A stretch of 64,000 nucleotides of DNA from assembly GCA_023663705.1 (NCBI GenBank), contig JAMPGY010000003.1, positions 62,001 through 126,000 of the forward strand, given 5' to 3'. The stretch comes from Clostridium sp. (GTDB taxonomy: Bacteria > Bacteroidota > Bacteroidia > Bacteroidales > Bacteroidaceae). The notes below the pieces were generated by a model. It was not told the DNA's origin and did no database searches. It saw only the letters and a list, made by a program, of their open reading frames with translations. Position 1 is the stretch's first letter. Every line of letters starts with the position of its first letter. Shown in pieces: positions 8,007-16,311 of this stretch. The translations under genes were made by a program, and so were the position numbers.

Positions 8007-9899
8007 TCAAGCATCAACAACATCCCAAATCTCCCTCAGTTCGGGGCAATCCATCTTGTTGAATCTATCCTTCTGTATAGCAACGCATAACATGTAACGA
8101 GGTCGACTCATACCTACATATGCGACTCTTAAACTTCTAAGCGTTCTTTCGTCTTCACCTGTATATGCTACTCCTTTAAACTGTTCAGACAAACGTTCTG
8201 ACTCATGACACCCATAATAAGATGTTTCTAGATAGAGTGTAGATGCATGTGTTTCACCTTTTACTGCATGTACTGTGGCAACTTCTACATCAATGCCATT
8301 TTCGTTGTAAATATTCCCTGGTTCCACAACTTGCCTATTTTGAAATCCACCATTTGTTGCATTAAAAAAATTGCTGGCCTCTGGCGTTATGCCTTTCCCA
8401 AACAAAGGCAATAAACTAGTTACGACATATTGATAAATAGTTTCTTTTATATTATGTGTGTCATTGTCACTATGGCTTTGAGCAACAAGTAAAGACCAAC
8501 TCATGACCTCTTTTAGAAAGTTCTCTTTCTGTTCTATGTTATTCACCATCAAGAATTCTAATAGAGATGTTCTGGTGTGACGTCGGCTACCATTTTTTAT
8601 ATCACATAAATCCAACAACTTTAATATGCCCTGAATAATAGATGCGGCATAATCCTTAACAGTCCCATGAGGATTCTTGAGTATAAAGTCATCGAAAGAA
8701 TTTCCTTCCATTCTTTGTTTCCCATTTTTTCTTTCAAAAGCCGGGAAGTATGATTCTATGAACCTTTTTCTATCATCGGCTCCTTTCTTTCCTACCCATC
8801 CACAAGCTTTAACATTCACCCTATGTAATGGATCTTTTTGCCTCTCTTTGTTTGCGATTTCCAAAACAGAGAGATTGTTCATAGCTGGAATTGATGTAGA
8901 ATTGAGCAATTCTACATATCTAGGAAGTACTGACAAGGGATTCTCATAAGTGATGATAATGGGTTTTACAGAAGGTACTTCTTCATTACCCCGAAGTTGA
9001 TGATTGTTCTCCATACATAACGTTCGTAGTGGTTTAGCTATGTTTTCTCCGAAGCGATTGCTATCATGTATGTATAAAACATTCTCACCTTTCAGTTCAT
9101 TATTCTCAACACTATCATTTTCTTCCCCTTCATAGATAGCTTGGCAGTAATCACCAAAACGTTGAATAACGACTTTATCATCAGCGAATATCTTTTTTAT
9201 AAGTTCAACCTGCTGATTGTCACAATCCTGAACTTCATCCACAAAAAGGTATTGGAACCGCTTGTCTGAGAACGTATTGAAATTCAGATCCTTTTCCTGT
9301 ATATACCGAAATGCCAAATCATAAGCGTCATCAAATGACAAAATACCTTCTGTAAACATTTCCTCTTTTATCTTTATATATTCAGTTCCAGCATCAGAAG
9401 ATATTCCAATTGAACGGGAATTGGTTAAAATTTTATTATTAAGCCAATCAATCCTAAATGAAAGTATTATTTCTTTTCCTTGACTATCAAGAATTCTGTT
9501 TTTCTTTGCGCGAATCAAAGTTTGGAACTCTCTCGGAATACCATTCAAGTTATATCCTTCCAATTGAAAATCATATTTATCAACTTTCTTTTTCTTCTTG
9601 ATAACATTAGCGGCTGTCAGCATATTCATACCACCCAATGCTTCTATTTCGGCAGTATCAATTGTAGGCTTTCTTGAAACTGAAAGTCTATATATTATTC
9701 CCCGAAGTTTGCTTCCACGAATGGGTAATTTGCCATATTTTTTTAGAAGTACAGCATTGGCCACATCATCATCCACGTATGCTATTTGACTACCATAAAA
9801 AATAATGGAGCGCAGCTGCTGTAATATATTTGTGGAGAAAAGTTTGTATTGTTCCAAAAAAATTAGGATACTGGAAAAGCACATTTGCTTTTTGTCCAA
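8007..9899 (-). CDS. gajB: Gabija helicase GajB, main fragment (frame-disrupted)
   Basis: This is the larger fragment of a UvrD/Rep-type superfamily 1 helicase. Motifs are FVDEVQDCDNQQ (Walker B, DExQD), DSNRFG, a motif V region VEVATVHAVKGETHASTLYL, and motif VI-like LRVAYVGMSRPR. The Walker A motif lies in a different frame on the upstream fragment (9790-10158), so this piece alone cannot be an active helicase. Homology starts only at about FFYGSQIAYVDDD; residues before that are out-of-frame reading. In Gabija, GajB is thought to sense nucleotide depletion or DNA ends and activate GajA. The gene lies 12 nt downstream of gajA and is AT-rich compared with the tra genes. Confidence 0.75.
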   Translation of the reverse strand: MDKKQMCFSSILIFLEQYKLFSTNILQQLRSIIFYGSQIAYVDDDVANAVLLKKYGKLPIRGSKLRGIIYRLSVSRKPTIDTAEIEALGGMNMLTAANVIKKKKKVDKYDFQLEGYNLNGIPREFQTLIRAKKNRILDSQGKEIILSFRIDWLNNKILTNSRSIGISSDAGTEYIKIKEEMFTEGILSFDDAYDLAFRYIQEKDLNFNTFSDKRFQYLFVDEVQDCDNQQVELIKKIFADDKVVIQRFGDYCQAIYEGEENDSVENNELKGENVLYIHDSNRFGENIAKPLRTLCMENNHQLRGNEEVPSVKPIIITYENPLSVLPRYVELLNSTSIPAMNNLSVLEIANKERQKDPLHRVNVKACGWVGKKGADDRKRFIESYFPAFERKNGKQRMEGNSFDDFILKNPHGTVKDYAASIIQGILKLLDLCDIKNGSRRHTRTSLLEFLMVNNIEQKENFLKEVMSWSLLVAQSHSDNDTHNIKETIYQYVVTSLLPLFGKGITPEASNFFNATNGGFQNRQVVEPGNIYNENGIDVEVATVHAVKGETHASTLYLETSYYGCHESERLSEQFKGVAYTGEDERTLRSLRVAYVGMSRPRYMLCVAIQKDRFNKMDCPELREIWDVVDA

Positions 9900-10158
9900 G
9901 TTTTGCCTTTATCTCATCTATGGCAACATTCGTATGCGTCAATACACATACACCTTTTCCACTATACAGAGGCATCTTATTGGCAAGGATCATCAATTTT
10001 GTCAACAAAGCCGTTGTTTTGCCACTTCCGGGACTTGCCTGGACATAGCAACTACTATTCTCTTTTATAATATCTATCCTATGGGTATCGAAAGGTTTCT
10101 TTCCTTTCAATAGAATATCGTGAGCTATTTTTATTTCTTCGTCAGTAGCAAATGGCAT
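9790..10158 (-). CDS. gajB: Gabija helicase GajB, N-terminal fragment (frame-disrupted)
   Basis: This fragment of 122 residues has the Q-motif region and Walker A (VQASPGSGKTTALLTKL), motif Ia (VCVLTHTNVAIDEI) and FGTIQTFLHKYI. Its frame ends soon after a run of six T on the coding strand (six A at 9797-9802). Removing one T joins it exactly to the downstream frame and gives one protein of about 716 residues. It is either a recent 1-nt insertion, a phase-variable tract, transcriptional slippage, or a sequencing error. Confidence 0.7.
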   Translation of the reverse strand: MPFATDEEIKIAHDILLKGKKPFDTHRIDIIKENSSCYVQASPGSGKTTALLTKLMILANKMPLYSGKGVCVLTHTNVAIDEIKAKLGQKANVLFQYPNFFGTIQTFLHKYITAAALHYFLW

Positions 10159-10170
10159 AGGTTCACTTTT

Positions 10171-12252
10171 TTAGAATTGTTCTGTAACATGTTTGATTGC
10201 ATCTACCAGATATTTCAATCTTTCATCTGTCTCAACAATGCGTTTTACTTCATGCCTATCTACTGCTCCATTACTAACAGGAGGTAATTCTCCAGCAAGC
10301 ATTCCTGCTAAATACTGTGCTGCAATGGCTTTACTGATAATCCCTTCATTTAAGGGCGCAAAAATTTTATACACTTCTTCTTTAGTTGGTACATGTCCGT
10401 CAGGATAATCAGTTTTAACCTCGTTCCACAAACCTATCAAAGCCTCGTCTGTGATTTCGTGTTCTGGATCGGTTACTTCTTTTTGGGCTGCTTTTATCGC
10501 TGTTGCCAACAACCTATACAACCCACTCCCAGCAATTTCATACTCCAATGTCCATGCTTTGGGCAGAAATATTTTTATCCGATCCGCATTGATATCACTC
10601 TCCAACTGCTTTGTCTTTTCGTTCCTAATCTGCACTAACATTTCCTCATTCAAGACAGTCTTGTTATCTTCTGTCAAGGCTGCTTTCATACGATTAATTG
10701 TTTCAATAATAGGTCCAAAGGTTTCTGTTTTGTGCAATCTAACTTCTTTCTCAAAAGCGGATTTACTTCTAAAAATAGTTGGCATAGCATCATAATCCAC
10801 ATCCTGTGAGATTTCCTCTAATTCGGGTCTTAATGTTTCTATCAACCAATATTTTGGCATCTTACGATCATTACAATTATCATCGTAATATTCAAGAGCC
10901 CTGACATCAAGGTCTGAAACAACAGCTATGGGCATTCCAAATGATTTACCGTCTTTGCGTTTAAATATACTAACATATCTTTTGTACGCTGTACTTCCCA
11001 CATTAACAACAGATACACCGTACTGATAAAGATTTTTCCCAATCAATTGGGCAATAGCAGGTATTAACAAGTTCTCAGCATCTCCTTCCACCATGATCAG
11101 CCCTTTGGCAAAAAACAAGTTGGCCTTTGTAGCATCAAGAAATCGCTCTAAGAATTTGTAGTCAGCAGGTCTCATCAACGTATATTCCGATGACATTGGT
11201 AATGCATCCTTCCCTTTCAGCACAATTAAATTTGCAATCTTGATTTTAGAGGCCAATGTAATACTATGAGTGGAAAGTATAAATTGTTCATTTTTCTGCT
11301 GGGAAGCAATGTATTCAATCAGCCTCAATTGATACTGAGGATGAAGATGAGCCTCTAATTCTTCTACAAGTGCCAACTTCAATCCCTTCTTTTGATTGTT
11401 AAAAAGTAACATTTCAGCTGCTATGCATAGCAGGTTGAGCGTACCAAGTCCCGATTTATTGCCTTCCATAATCAAGTCTAGCAGCCTCAATATTTCAGTT
11501 AACTCTCCTCCTGTTAGTTTAATCTCCGCATTTCGCGGGTCACCATTCAGTAAGAAATGATCCCTTAGAAAATTATTGATTTCACTTGTAATACTCTCAC
11601 CATTGCCGCCAATCCTAAAATAGTTCTCTATATCCTCTTTCAGATGCTCGTAGTCCGTCTCAAGTTTGTGCTTTGCATTATTGCCTTCTGCATCCTTCTG
11701 AGTTTTGAAAAGTTCGTGTGAACCTAGAATCTGTGCCAACCTTGACTTGTAGCCGTGAGTCATGTCTGTAAGGGCATCTCTAAGTGGTTTAAAATATACC
11801 ACTTTTAGAAGTTCTCTTGCTTCAGAGTCCATTCGTTCAGCCAGTCCATCAAATCCAGCAGAGAAAGTCGGCATTATGACGTTATCTTTCCGCTTTACAT
11901 ACAGCCATACTTTCAGTAGATATTTTGTCTTATCATTGTTCCATGACAACCATTCCCAAAACAAGCCGGAATCTTGCCCATTTAACCCATCAAATACACA
12001 TTCTATTTTGAATTCATCTTTCCTCTGTCCCTCAGAATCCTGATAGAAATCCTTGTCATCAAACTGAATAAACTCTCCACTCTGAGTTTTCAAGACATAA
12101 CGGATAGCATCTATTATGGCTGTTTTACCTGAATCATTTTCACCAATCAGCACATTCACACCGTCCTTGAAATGAACTACCAACCCAGGCTCATTGTCTG
12201 CTCCTGCACAGTATTTTCTAAAATTCCAAAGTTTAAGTATTGAAAGATACAT
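10171..12252 (-). CDS. gajA: Gabija nuclease GajA (OLD-family ATPase with TOPRIM)
   Basis: This protein of 693 residues has an N-terminal ABC/OLD-type ATPase with Walker A GENDSGKT at residues 37-44. The signature and Walker B region is followed by LALVEELEAHLHPQYQLRLI and the switch region FILSTHSITLAS. A C-terminal TOPRIM nuclease domain carries MVEGDAENLLIPAIA and VVSDLDVRALEYYDD. This is the domain order of OLD family nucleases, and the adjoining UvrD-like gene makes it a Gabija pair. In that system GajA nicks or cleaves phage DNA when nucleotides are depleted. It is longer than the best-known GajA (about 580 residues). It lies 40 nt after the DUF4143-type gene and probably shares its promoter. 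Confidence 0.8.
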   Translation of the reverse strand: MYLSILKLWNFRKYCAGADNEPGLVVHFKDGVNVLIGENDSGKTAIIDAIRYVLKTQSGEFIQFDDKDFYQDSEGQRKDEFKIECVFDGLNGQDSGLFWEWLSWNNDKTKYLLKVWLYVKRKDNVIMPTFSAGFDGLAERMDSEARELLKVVYFKPLRDALTDMTHGYKSRLAQILGSHELFKTQKDAEGNNAKHKLETDYEHLKEDIENYFRIGGNGESITSEINNFLRDHFLLNGDPRNAEIKLTGGELTEILRLLDLIMEGNKSGLGTLNLLCIAAEMLLFNNQKKGLKLALVEELEAHLHPQYQLRLIEYIASQQKNEQFILSTHSITLASKIKIANLIVLKGKDALPMSSEYTLMRPADYKFLERFLDATKANLFFAKGLIMVEGDAENLLIPAIAQLIGKNLYQYGVSVVNVGSTAYKRYVSIFKRKDGKSFGMPIAVVSDLDVRALEYYDDNCNDRKMPKYWLIETLRPELEEISQDVDYDAMPTIFRSKSAFEKEVRLHKTETFGPIIETINRMKAALTEDNKTVLNEEMLVQIRNEKTKQLESDINADRIKIFLPKAWTLEYEIAGSGLYRLLATAIKAAQKEVTDPEHEITDEALIGLWNEVKTDYPDGHVPTKEEVYKIFAPLNEGIISKAIAAQYLAGMLAGELPPVSNGAVDRHEVKRIVETDERLKYLVDAIKHVTEQF

Positions 12253-12291
12253 AGCCTACTAATCTGTTGCTAATTTATTATTGTGTCATTT

Positions 12292-13539
12292 TTATAATTC
12301 TTCACTCTTTAGAAAATCATACACATTTACCCATTCTACACCATTTTCATCCATGTGGCGTTTAATTAAATCTTCAGTGATGATAATCTTGCGAAAAGAA
12401 TCGTCAATTTTCAAGAGACTTGCCATTTCTTGTTTACGCTTTTCTTCTGTAGGCAGTCGATATGCGGACTGTACATATACACGTTCAGAACCAAGGTTGC
12501 ATACAAAATCGACCTCCAACTGACTTCTGCGATATGCTCCATCAACATCTTTCACACGAGTAGGTACCACGCCCACATCCACTAAATAGCCACGAATACG
12601 TAGTTCATTGTATATCAAGTTCTCCATCAAATGCGTTTCTTCTACCTGCCGGAATCCGATACGTGCATTTCTTAATCCTAAATCCTCAAAATAATACTTT
12701 TGAGGCGTATCGATATACTTGCGACCCTTGATGTCATATCGCACACAACGGGTGATAAGAAAAGAATCCTCCAACATTTCTAGATACTCCTTCACAGTAT
12801 TCTGATTCAATTTTATACCCTTCACGCTACGGAATGTATTCTCGATCTTTGAAGGATTGGTCAAACCTCCGATACACGAAGCTACCACATTCAACAACTC
12901 GTCCATCACTTCAACCCCGCGGATATGGTATCGCTCTTTAATATCTGTCAAGTATGTCTTTTCAAACAATCCTTGAAGATAATTGATTTTCTTCTGTTCG
13001 TCCGGCTCGGTACACACGTATGGAAGGCCTCCGTAAGTAAGATACTCTTGAAGTGCTTTGTATGATTCCATTTCAGGGTGGGCCGAACTAAACTCAGCAA
13101 ATGACAATGGAGTAATGTGAATCTCATCGCCTCGTCCTCGAAACTCCGTAATCACATCTTTGGACAGAAAGCGAGAGTTAGACCCCGTCACATACACGTC
13201 CGCATTTTTAATACTCAGATATGAATTCAGCACATCTTCAAACTCGTTTACCAACTGAATCTCATCCAGCAAAATGTAATACATATCTTGATCTACCATC
13301 TTGCTGTCAATAAATTCTATTAACAAGTCTGGATCGCGATACTTTTTGTTTCTGCGGTTTTCAAAATCCAACTCGATAATATGGTCTTCCTTAGTGCCAT
13401 TAGCGATAAGATAATTCTTAAATAGTACCCTTAGCAGATATGATTTACCTGACCGACGAATTCCTGTTACCACCTTTATCAACCTATTATGCCTACTGGC
13501 AATGAGTCTTTTAAGATGTATATCACGTCTAATTTCCAT
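12292..13539 (-). CDS. AAA ATPase with DUF4143-type C-terminus
   Basis: This protein of 415 residues has Walker A GIRRSGKS at residues 26-33, Walker B YILLDEIQ, sensor-like VYVTGSNSRFLS and the C-terminal layout of the AAA_14/DUF4143 family: AEFSS, GGLPYV, winged-helix region, then LEVDFV nuclease-like fold. The family is common in Bacteroidales, and its biological role is not established. It is the first gene of a minus-strand run that continues into gajA and gajB, so it may be an accessory part of the defence cargo or an independent gene sharing a promoter. The start ATG (13539) lies about 43 nt downstream of a good -7 box. Confidence 0.8.
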   Translation of the reverse strand: MEIRRDIHLKRLIASRHNRLIKVVTGIRRSGKSYLLRVLFKNYLIANGTKEDHIIELDFENRRNKKYRDPDLLIEFIDSKMVDQDMYYILLDEIQLVNEFEDVLNSYLSIKNADVYVTGSNSRFLSKDVITEFRGRGDEIHITPLSFAEFSSAHPEMESYKALQEYLTYGGLPYVCTEPDEQKKINYLQGLFEKTYLTDIKERYHIRGVEVMDELLNVVASCIGGLTNPSKIENTFRSVKGIKLNQNTVKEYLEMLEDSFLITRCVRYDIKGRKYIDTPQKYYFEDLGLRNARIGFRQVEETHLMENLIYNELRIRGYLVDVGVVPTRVKDVDGAYRRSQLEVDFVCNLGSERVYVQSAYRLPTEEKRKQEMASLLKIDDSFRKIIITEDLIKRHMDENGVEWVNVYDFLKSEEL

Positions 13540-13581
13540 GTCTTATAATATATTTTTGGTCTTATGACCACTTTTCTATTG

Positions 13582-13614
13582 CAAAGGTACGTATTTTGTT
13601 TGGTTCCACCAAAC
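13582..13614 (-). promoter_or_regulatory. Bacteroidota promoter with palindrome between the -33 and -7 boxes
   Basis: On the minus strand, -33 TTTG (13610-13613) and -7 TACCTTTG (13582-13589) are separated by 20 nt, the usual Bacteroides spacing. A perfect 7-bp inverted repeat, GTTTGGT (13598-13604) and ACCAAAC (13608-13614), overlaps the -33 and fills the spacer, which is where a repressor would block transcription. It drives the DUF4143-gajA-gajB run. Confidence 0.7.
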
Positions 13615-13693
13615 TACGATTAAGACAAAATCCATATATTCCTTATAGGATATGCCTATAACGATTTTAAGGGATAATTAAAGTTGTAAATGA

Positions 13694-13740
13694 CAAACTC
13701 TGATTCGATTAAAAGACGTTCAAAACCAAATCAGAGTTTG
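13694..13740. terminator. 12-bp inverted repeat between the defence cargo and the tra operon
   Basis: CAAACTCTGATT (13694-13705) and AATCAGAGTTTG (13729-13740) are perfectly complementary, with a 23-nt spacer. It lies just past the lysozyme stop (13746, minus strand), so it may end the tra transcript. T-rich sequence follows on the minus side. The long spacer is unusual for an intrinsic terminator, so a protein-binding site or a boundary repeat is also possible. Confidence 0.5.
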
Positions 13741-13745
13741 TAACA

Positions 13746-14264
13746 TTAAAGTATGTATAGCAGCATGTATTCCACTTTCCTTCTCCGCTCAATGCTTGGT
13801 ACCACTTTTCCCTTGTAGCACCGGAAAGAAACATACTCGTTGTAAATATCCCTGTTTCCGGCTTCCAGTTTTTGAATTAGCCTACTTTTGGGTATTTTTC
13901 CATAGCCGACCAGACGGTAGTACCCTACATTATAAGATAAGGTGGCGACCAAAAGGGCGTCCTTTCCAAAACGGTTGCACATCCTGCACAGTTTCCTCAA
14001 ATCCGCCCTCAGCAAAGAATCCGCCTGCGCCTTGCTCATGTCCGGTCTGAACGTCTCTCCCGGCAATAGTTTGTGCCCCCAACCTACATAGGGCAGATGG
14101 TTTCCATGCCACCCCTCGAACCGCTTGATACAGGCGACAGCCCTCTCGAAAAGCGAATCCGGGATTTGCGTGGCGGAGGGAGGCGAACCGCCGTCTCCCC
14201 GTGGATGAGCCGCCAGACTGTTGCACGTTAGAATCAGGCATATAGCCGCCACAATCATTCGCAT
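13746..14264 (-). CDS. Lysozyme-like (GH24-type) murein hydrolase of the conjugation system
   Basis: This protein of 172 residues has an N-terminal signal peptide (MRMIVAAICLILTC). The lysozyme core has a catalytic Glu in IKRFEG, followed by YVGWGHK, which corresponds to the YGH motif of phage-type lysozymes, and later LLVATLSYNVGYYRL. It would open peptidoglycan locally to let the secretion channel assemble, the role VirB1-type enzymes play elsewhere. It is the last gene of the tra operon and overlaps traQ by 10 nt. Confidence 0.75.
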   Translation of the reverse strand: MRMIVAAICLILTCNSLAAHPRGDGGSPPSATQIPDSLFERAVACIKRFEGWHGNHLPYVGWGHKLLPGETFRPDMSKAQADSLLRADLRKLCRMCNRFGKDALLVATLSYNVGYYRLVGYGKIPKSRLIQKLEAGNRDIYNEYVSFRCYKGKVVPSIERRRKVEYMLLYIL

Positions 14265-14830
14265 ATCGTAACCGTTTTAATGTCCGACAATGGAATCTCC
14301 ACAAGTTCCCCGCTGATTCGGAGTCTTCTACCGGTTCCTCCTGTGTTATCCCCGGTATCGTCTTCCGCATCATCCTTTTTCTCGTTGTTGAAATCAAAAC
14401 TAAGCAGGAATAATTGTGCAGGAGCACTGTTGTCCTCGAAATAGATGTCTATAGACTGCTGCTCCTCGCATTCGGAAGTATAATACAGCCGGAACATCTC
14501 CCTGTCAAGCGGATAGCGGTCATTGGGCAGCAATACCATTCCGTCATCCATGCGGAGCGTACCCTTGCCGTCGGGCTGGAAGTAACGGATGGTGTAACGG
14601 GTATCGGAAAACCGTCCCTCCCGTTTGAGTTCGCACCGGATTTCCACTGTCTCTCCTTTCACGATGCGTTTGGGTACGGGCATCGTCTCCACCGTAAAAG
14701 GATACCCCTGCTGCACGTCCAGTTCTTTGTCGCAGGAAACTAAGGTGATTGCCACCAATGCCACGAGCATTGCCGAAAGAATGACGGCCAATGCGTTCGG
14801 TCTATTTCTCTTTTTCATATTCATTGTCAT
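14255..14830 (-). CDS. traQ: Conjugative transposon protein TraQ (DUF3872), lipoprotein
   Basis: This protein of 191 residues has an N-terminal membrane segment ending in a lipobox-like LVSC, followed by CDKELDVQQGYPFTVETMPV, the family signature. Blocks GETVEIRCEL, YTIRYFQ and FRLYYTS follow. The C-terminus has an extra Asp/Gly-rich stretch (KDDAEDDTGDNTGG) and a tail of about 30 residues, making it longer than the typical about 145 residues. It is probably an outer-envelope lipoprotein accessory to the channel. Confidence 0.8.
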   Translation of the reverse strand: MTMNMKKRNRPNALAVILSAMLVALVAITLVSCDKELDVQQGYPFTVETMPVPKRIVKGETVEIRCELKREGRFSDTRYTIRYFQPDGKGTLRMDDGMVLLPNDRYPLDREMFRLYYTSECEEQQSIDIYFEDNSAPAQLFLLSFDFNNEKKDDAEDDTGDNTGGTGRRLRISGELVEIPLSDIKTVTICE

Positions 14831-14850
14831 TTTAATGGTTGTTGTTTCTG

Positions 14851-15723
14851 TTATTTCATGATTCCGTCCCTGTGTTGCAGGTATTCGTTCAGATCCTTGA
14901 ATCCCTTGTACAGGCAGGAACAGTCCTCCACCTTGTTGCCATAGTGTCTGCGGAGGGCTTCCAGTGTTCTGCGTCCCGCCTCGTCACGGTCCAGATAGCA
15001 ATTGATGCGGTCGTACCTGTCAAGAAAACCATACGAGCGTTCCAACAGAGCCACCGAGTTCAGTACGAGGCAGTCATCGCCACAGCCCAAGCCGAGCACC
15101 ATCCATGAGAGATAGTCGATGAACCCCTCGAAAAGGTTGCAGGTATCCGAACCGTTGTTGATAAGCGATATGTCCTTCGGTGACATGCTGCCCTTGAACA
15201 GGCGGTTGCGCAGTTCGTACCCGCCGCTAATGTTCCTGAAACCGATGGAAAAGTACCGTTTGCCATGCAAGGTATATCTTACTTCTTCGCAGTTCGGCAT
15301 CGCCACATCGCTGCAAATGCCACGCTCCTTCAAGTAGTTGAGCAGGACTTTGTTACACAACGGGGCGAAATGTACTTTTACAAAGCAATTCTCCTCGCCG
15401 GGTGTGGTGTCGAAACATTTTTCTTTCGGACGGAAAATTGTTTTCTGAACAATACCACCCAATGCTTCTGAAATGAATTTAGCCTGCGACTTGAAATCAT
15501 CGCTACCAATGAATTCCCCTGCAAGGGAGAATATATCCCCGCCACGCCCGATGCCGAAGTCCTGCCACACATTCTTCAAGATATTTACCCTGAACGACGG
15601 TGTCCGTTCTTCCCGGTAAGGGGCGGAATACCACCATTCGTTCCCTTTCCGGGCCGTCGGCTCATGTCTCATCTGTGCCAGAAAATCCGTGATGGGAATC
15701 TTTCTTATTTCCTCTATATTCAT
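14851..15723 (-). CDS. traP: TraP, primase-like protein with TOPRIM domain
   Basis: This protein of 290 residues has a CHC2-like N-terminal half (WWYSAPYREERTPSFRVN, DFGIGRGGDIFSL) in which the zinc-binding cysteines are missing. A TOPRIM half follows with LFEGFIDYLSW (catalytic Glu) and NCYLDRDEAGRRT (DxD motif). By family it is a DNA primase-like enzyme that could prime the complementary strand of transferred DNA. It sits between traO and traQ in the usual Bacteroidales order. Confidence 0.8.
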   Translation of the reverse strand: MNIEEIRKIPITDFLAQMRHEPTARKGNEWWYSAPYREERTPSFRVNILKNVWQDFGIGRGGDIFSLAGEFIGSDDFKSQAKFISEALGGIVQKTIFRPKEKCFDTTPGEENCFVKVHFAPLCNKVLLNYLKERGICSDVAMPNCEEVRYTLHGKRYFSIGFRNISGGYELRNRLFKGSMSPKDISLINNGSDTCNLFEGFIDYLSWMVLGLGCGDDCLVLNSVALLERSYGFLDRYDRINCYLDRDEAGRRTLEALRRHYGNKVEDCSCLYKGFKDLNEYLQHRDGIMK

Positions 15724-15736
15724 AAGCCGTGACGTT

Positions 15737-16309
15737 TTAATGAATGATGAATTTCACGCCCAGCCCGAATTGCGTAGTGAACACGGACAGCGAACCTCCC
15801 CACAGGGCACGTTCCCGGATGCCGGCAAGCAGCACGATACGGTCCGTGACATAGGTTTCAAGCTCCAGTGTTATCGCCCCGCCATAGATAAAGGCATCCT
15901 TGGCGAGCAACTTCGAGCCATCATACAATATCTTATTCCCCCAATTCACGGTTTCGTAACCGGCCAAAGCCGAGCCGCCGACGGAAAGGAACAGCGTCTT
16001 GGAAGGGTCGGACAGGAATTTAAGGTAGTAACCGCCTTCGGCAGTGAACTGCGCACGAGGAACGGACACGTTCCGGTACCCGTAATTCTTCAGCAGGTAT
16101 TCCGCACCGACAACCCAGCGATTGGCTTTTTGGGTATATCCCGATACCGCGAATCCAGCGTAATGGTTCAAGGGAGATTTCGAACCTTCCGCGAACCCAC
16201 CACGCAGCTCCACGCCTTTCATGCCGGGGAGACAGCGTTGGGCGTATGCCTGCCCTGAGAACAGGGCAAGCGACACGACCGTTATTAACATACAGATGAC
16301 CTTACGCAT
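15737..16309 (-). CDS. traO: Conjugative transposon protein TraO
   Basis: This protein of 190 residues has a cleavable signal peptide ending AYAQ and a body of alternating hydrophobic and polar residues rich in Gly, Tyr and aromatic ends, as in small outer-membrane beta-barrels. Typical TraO blocks are seen: MKGVELRGGF, WVVGAEYLLKNYGY, LTAEGGYYL-like and the final FGLGVKFIIH. It probably forms part of the outer-membrane portion of the apparatus. It is separated from traN by 2 nt. Confidence 0.85.
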   Translation of the reverse strand: MRKVICMLITVVSLALFSGQAYAQRCLPGMKGVELRGGFAEGSKSPLNHYAGFAVSGYTQKANRWVVGAEYLLKNYGYRNVSVPRAQFTAEGGYYLKFLSDPSKTLFLSVGGSALAGYETVNWGNKILYDGSKLLAKDAFIYGGAITLELETYVTDRIVLLAGIRERALWGGSLSVFTTQFGLGVKFIIH

Positions 16310-16311
16310 GG

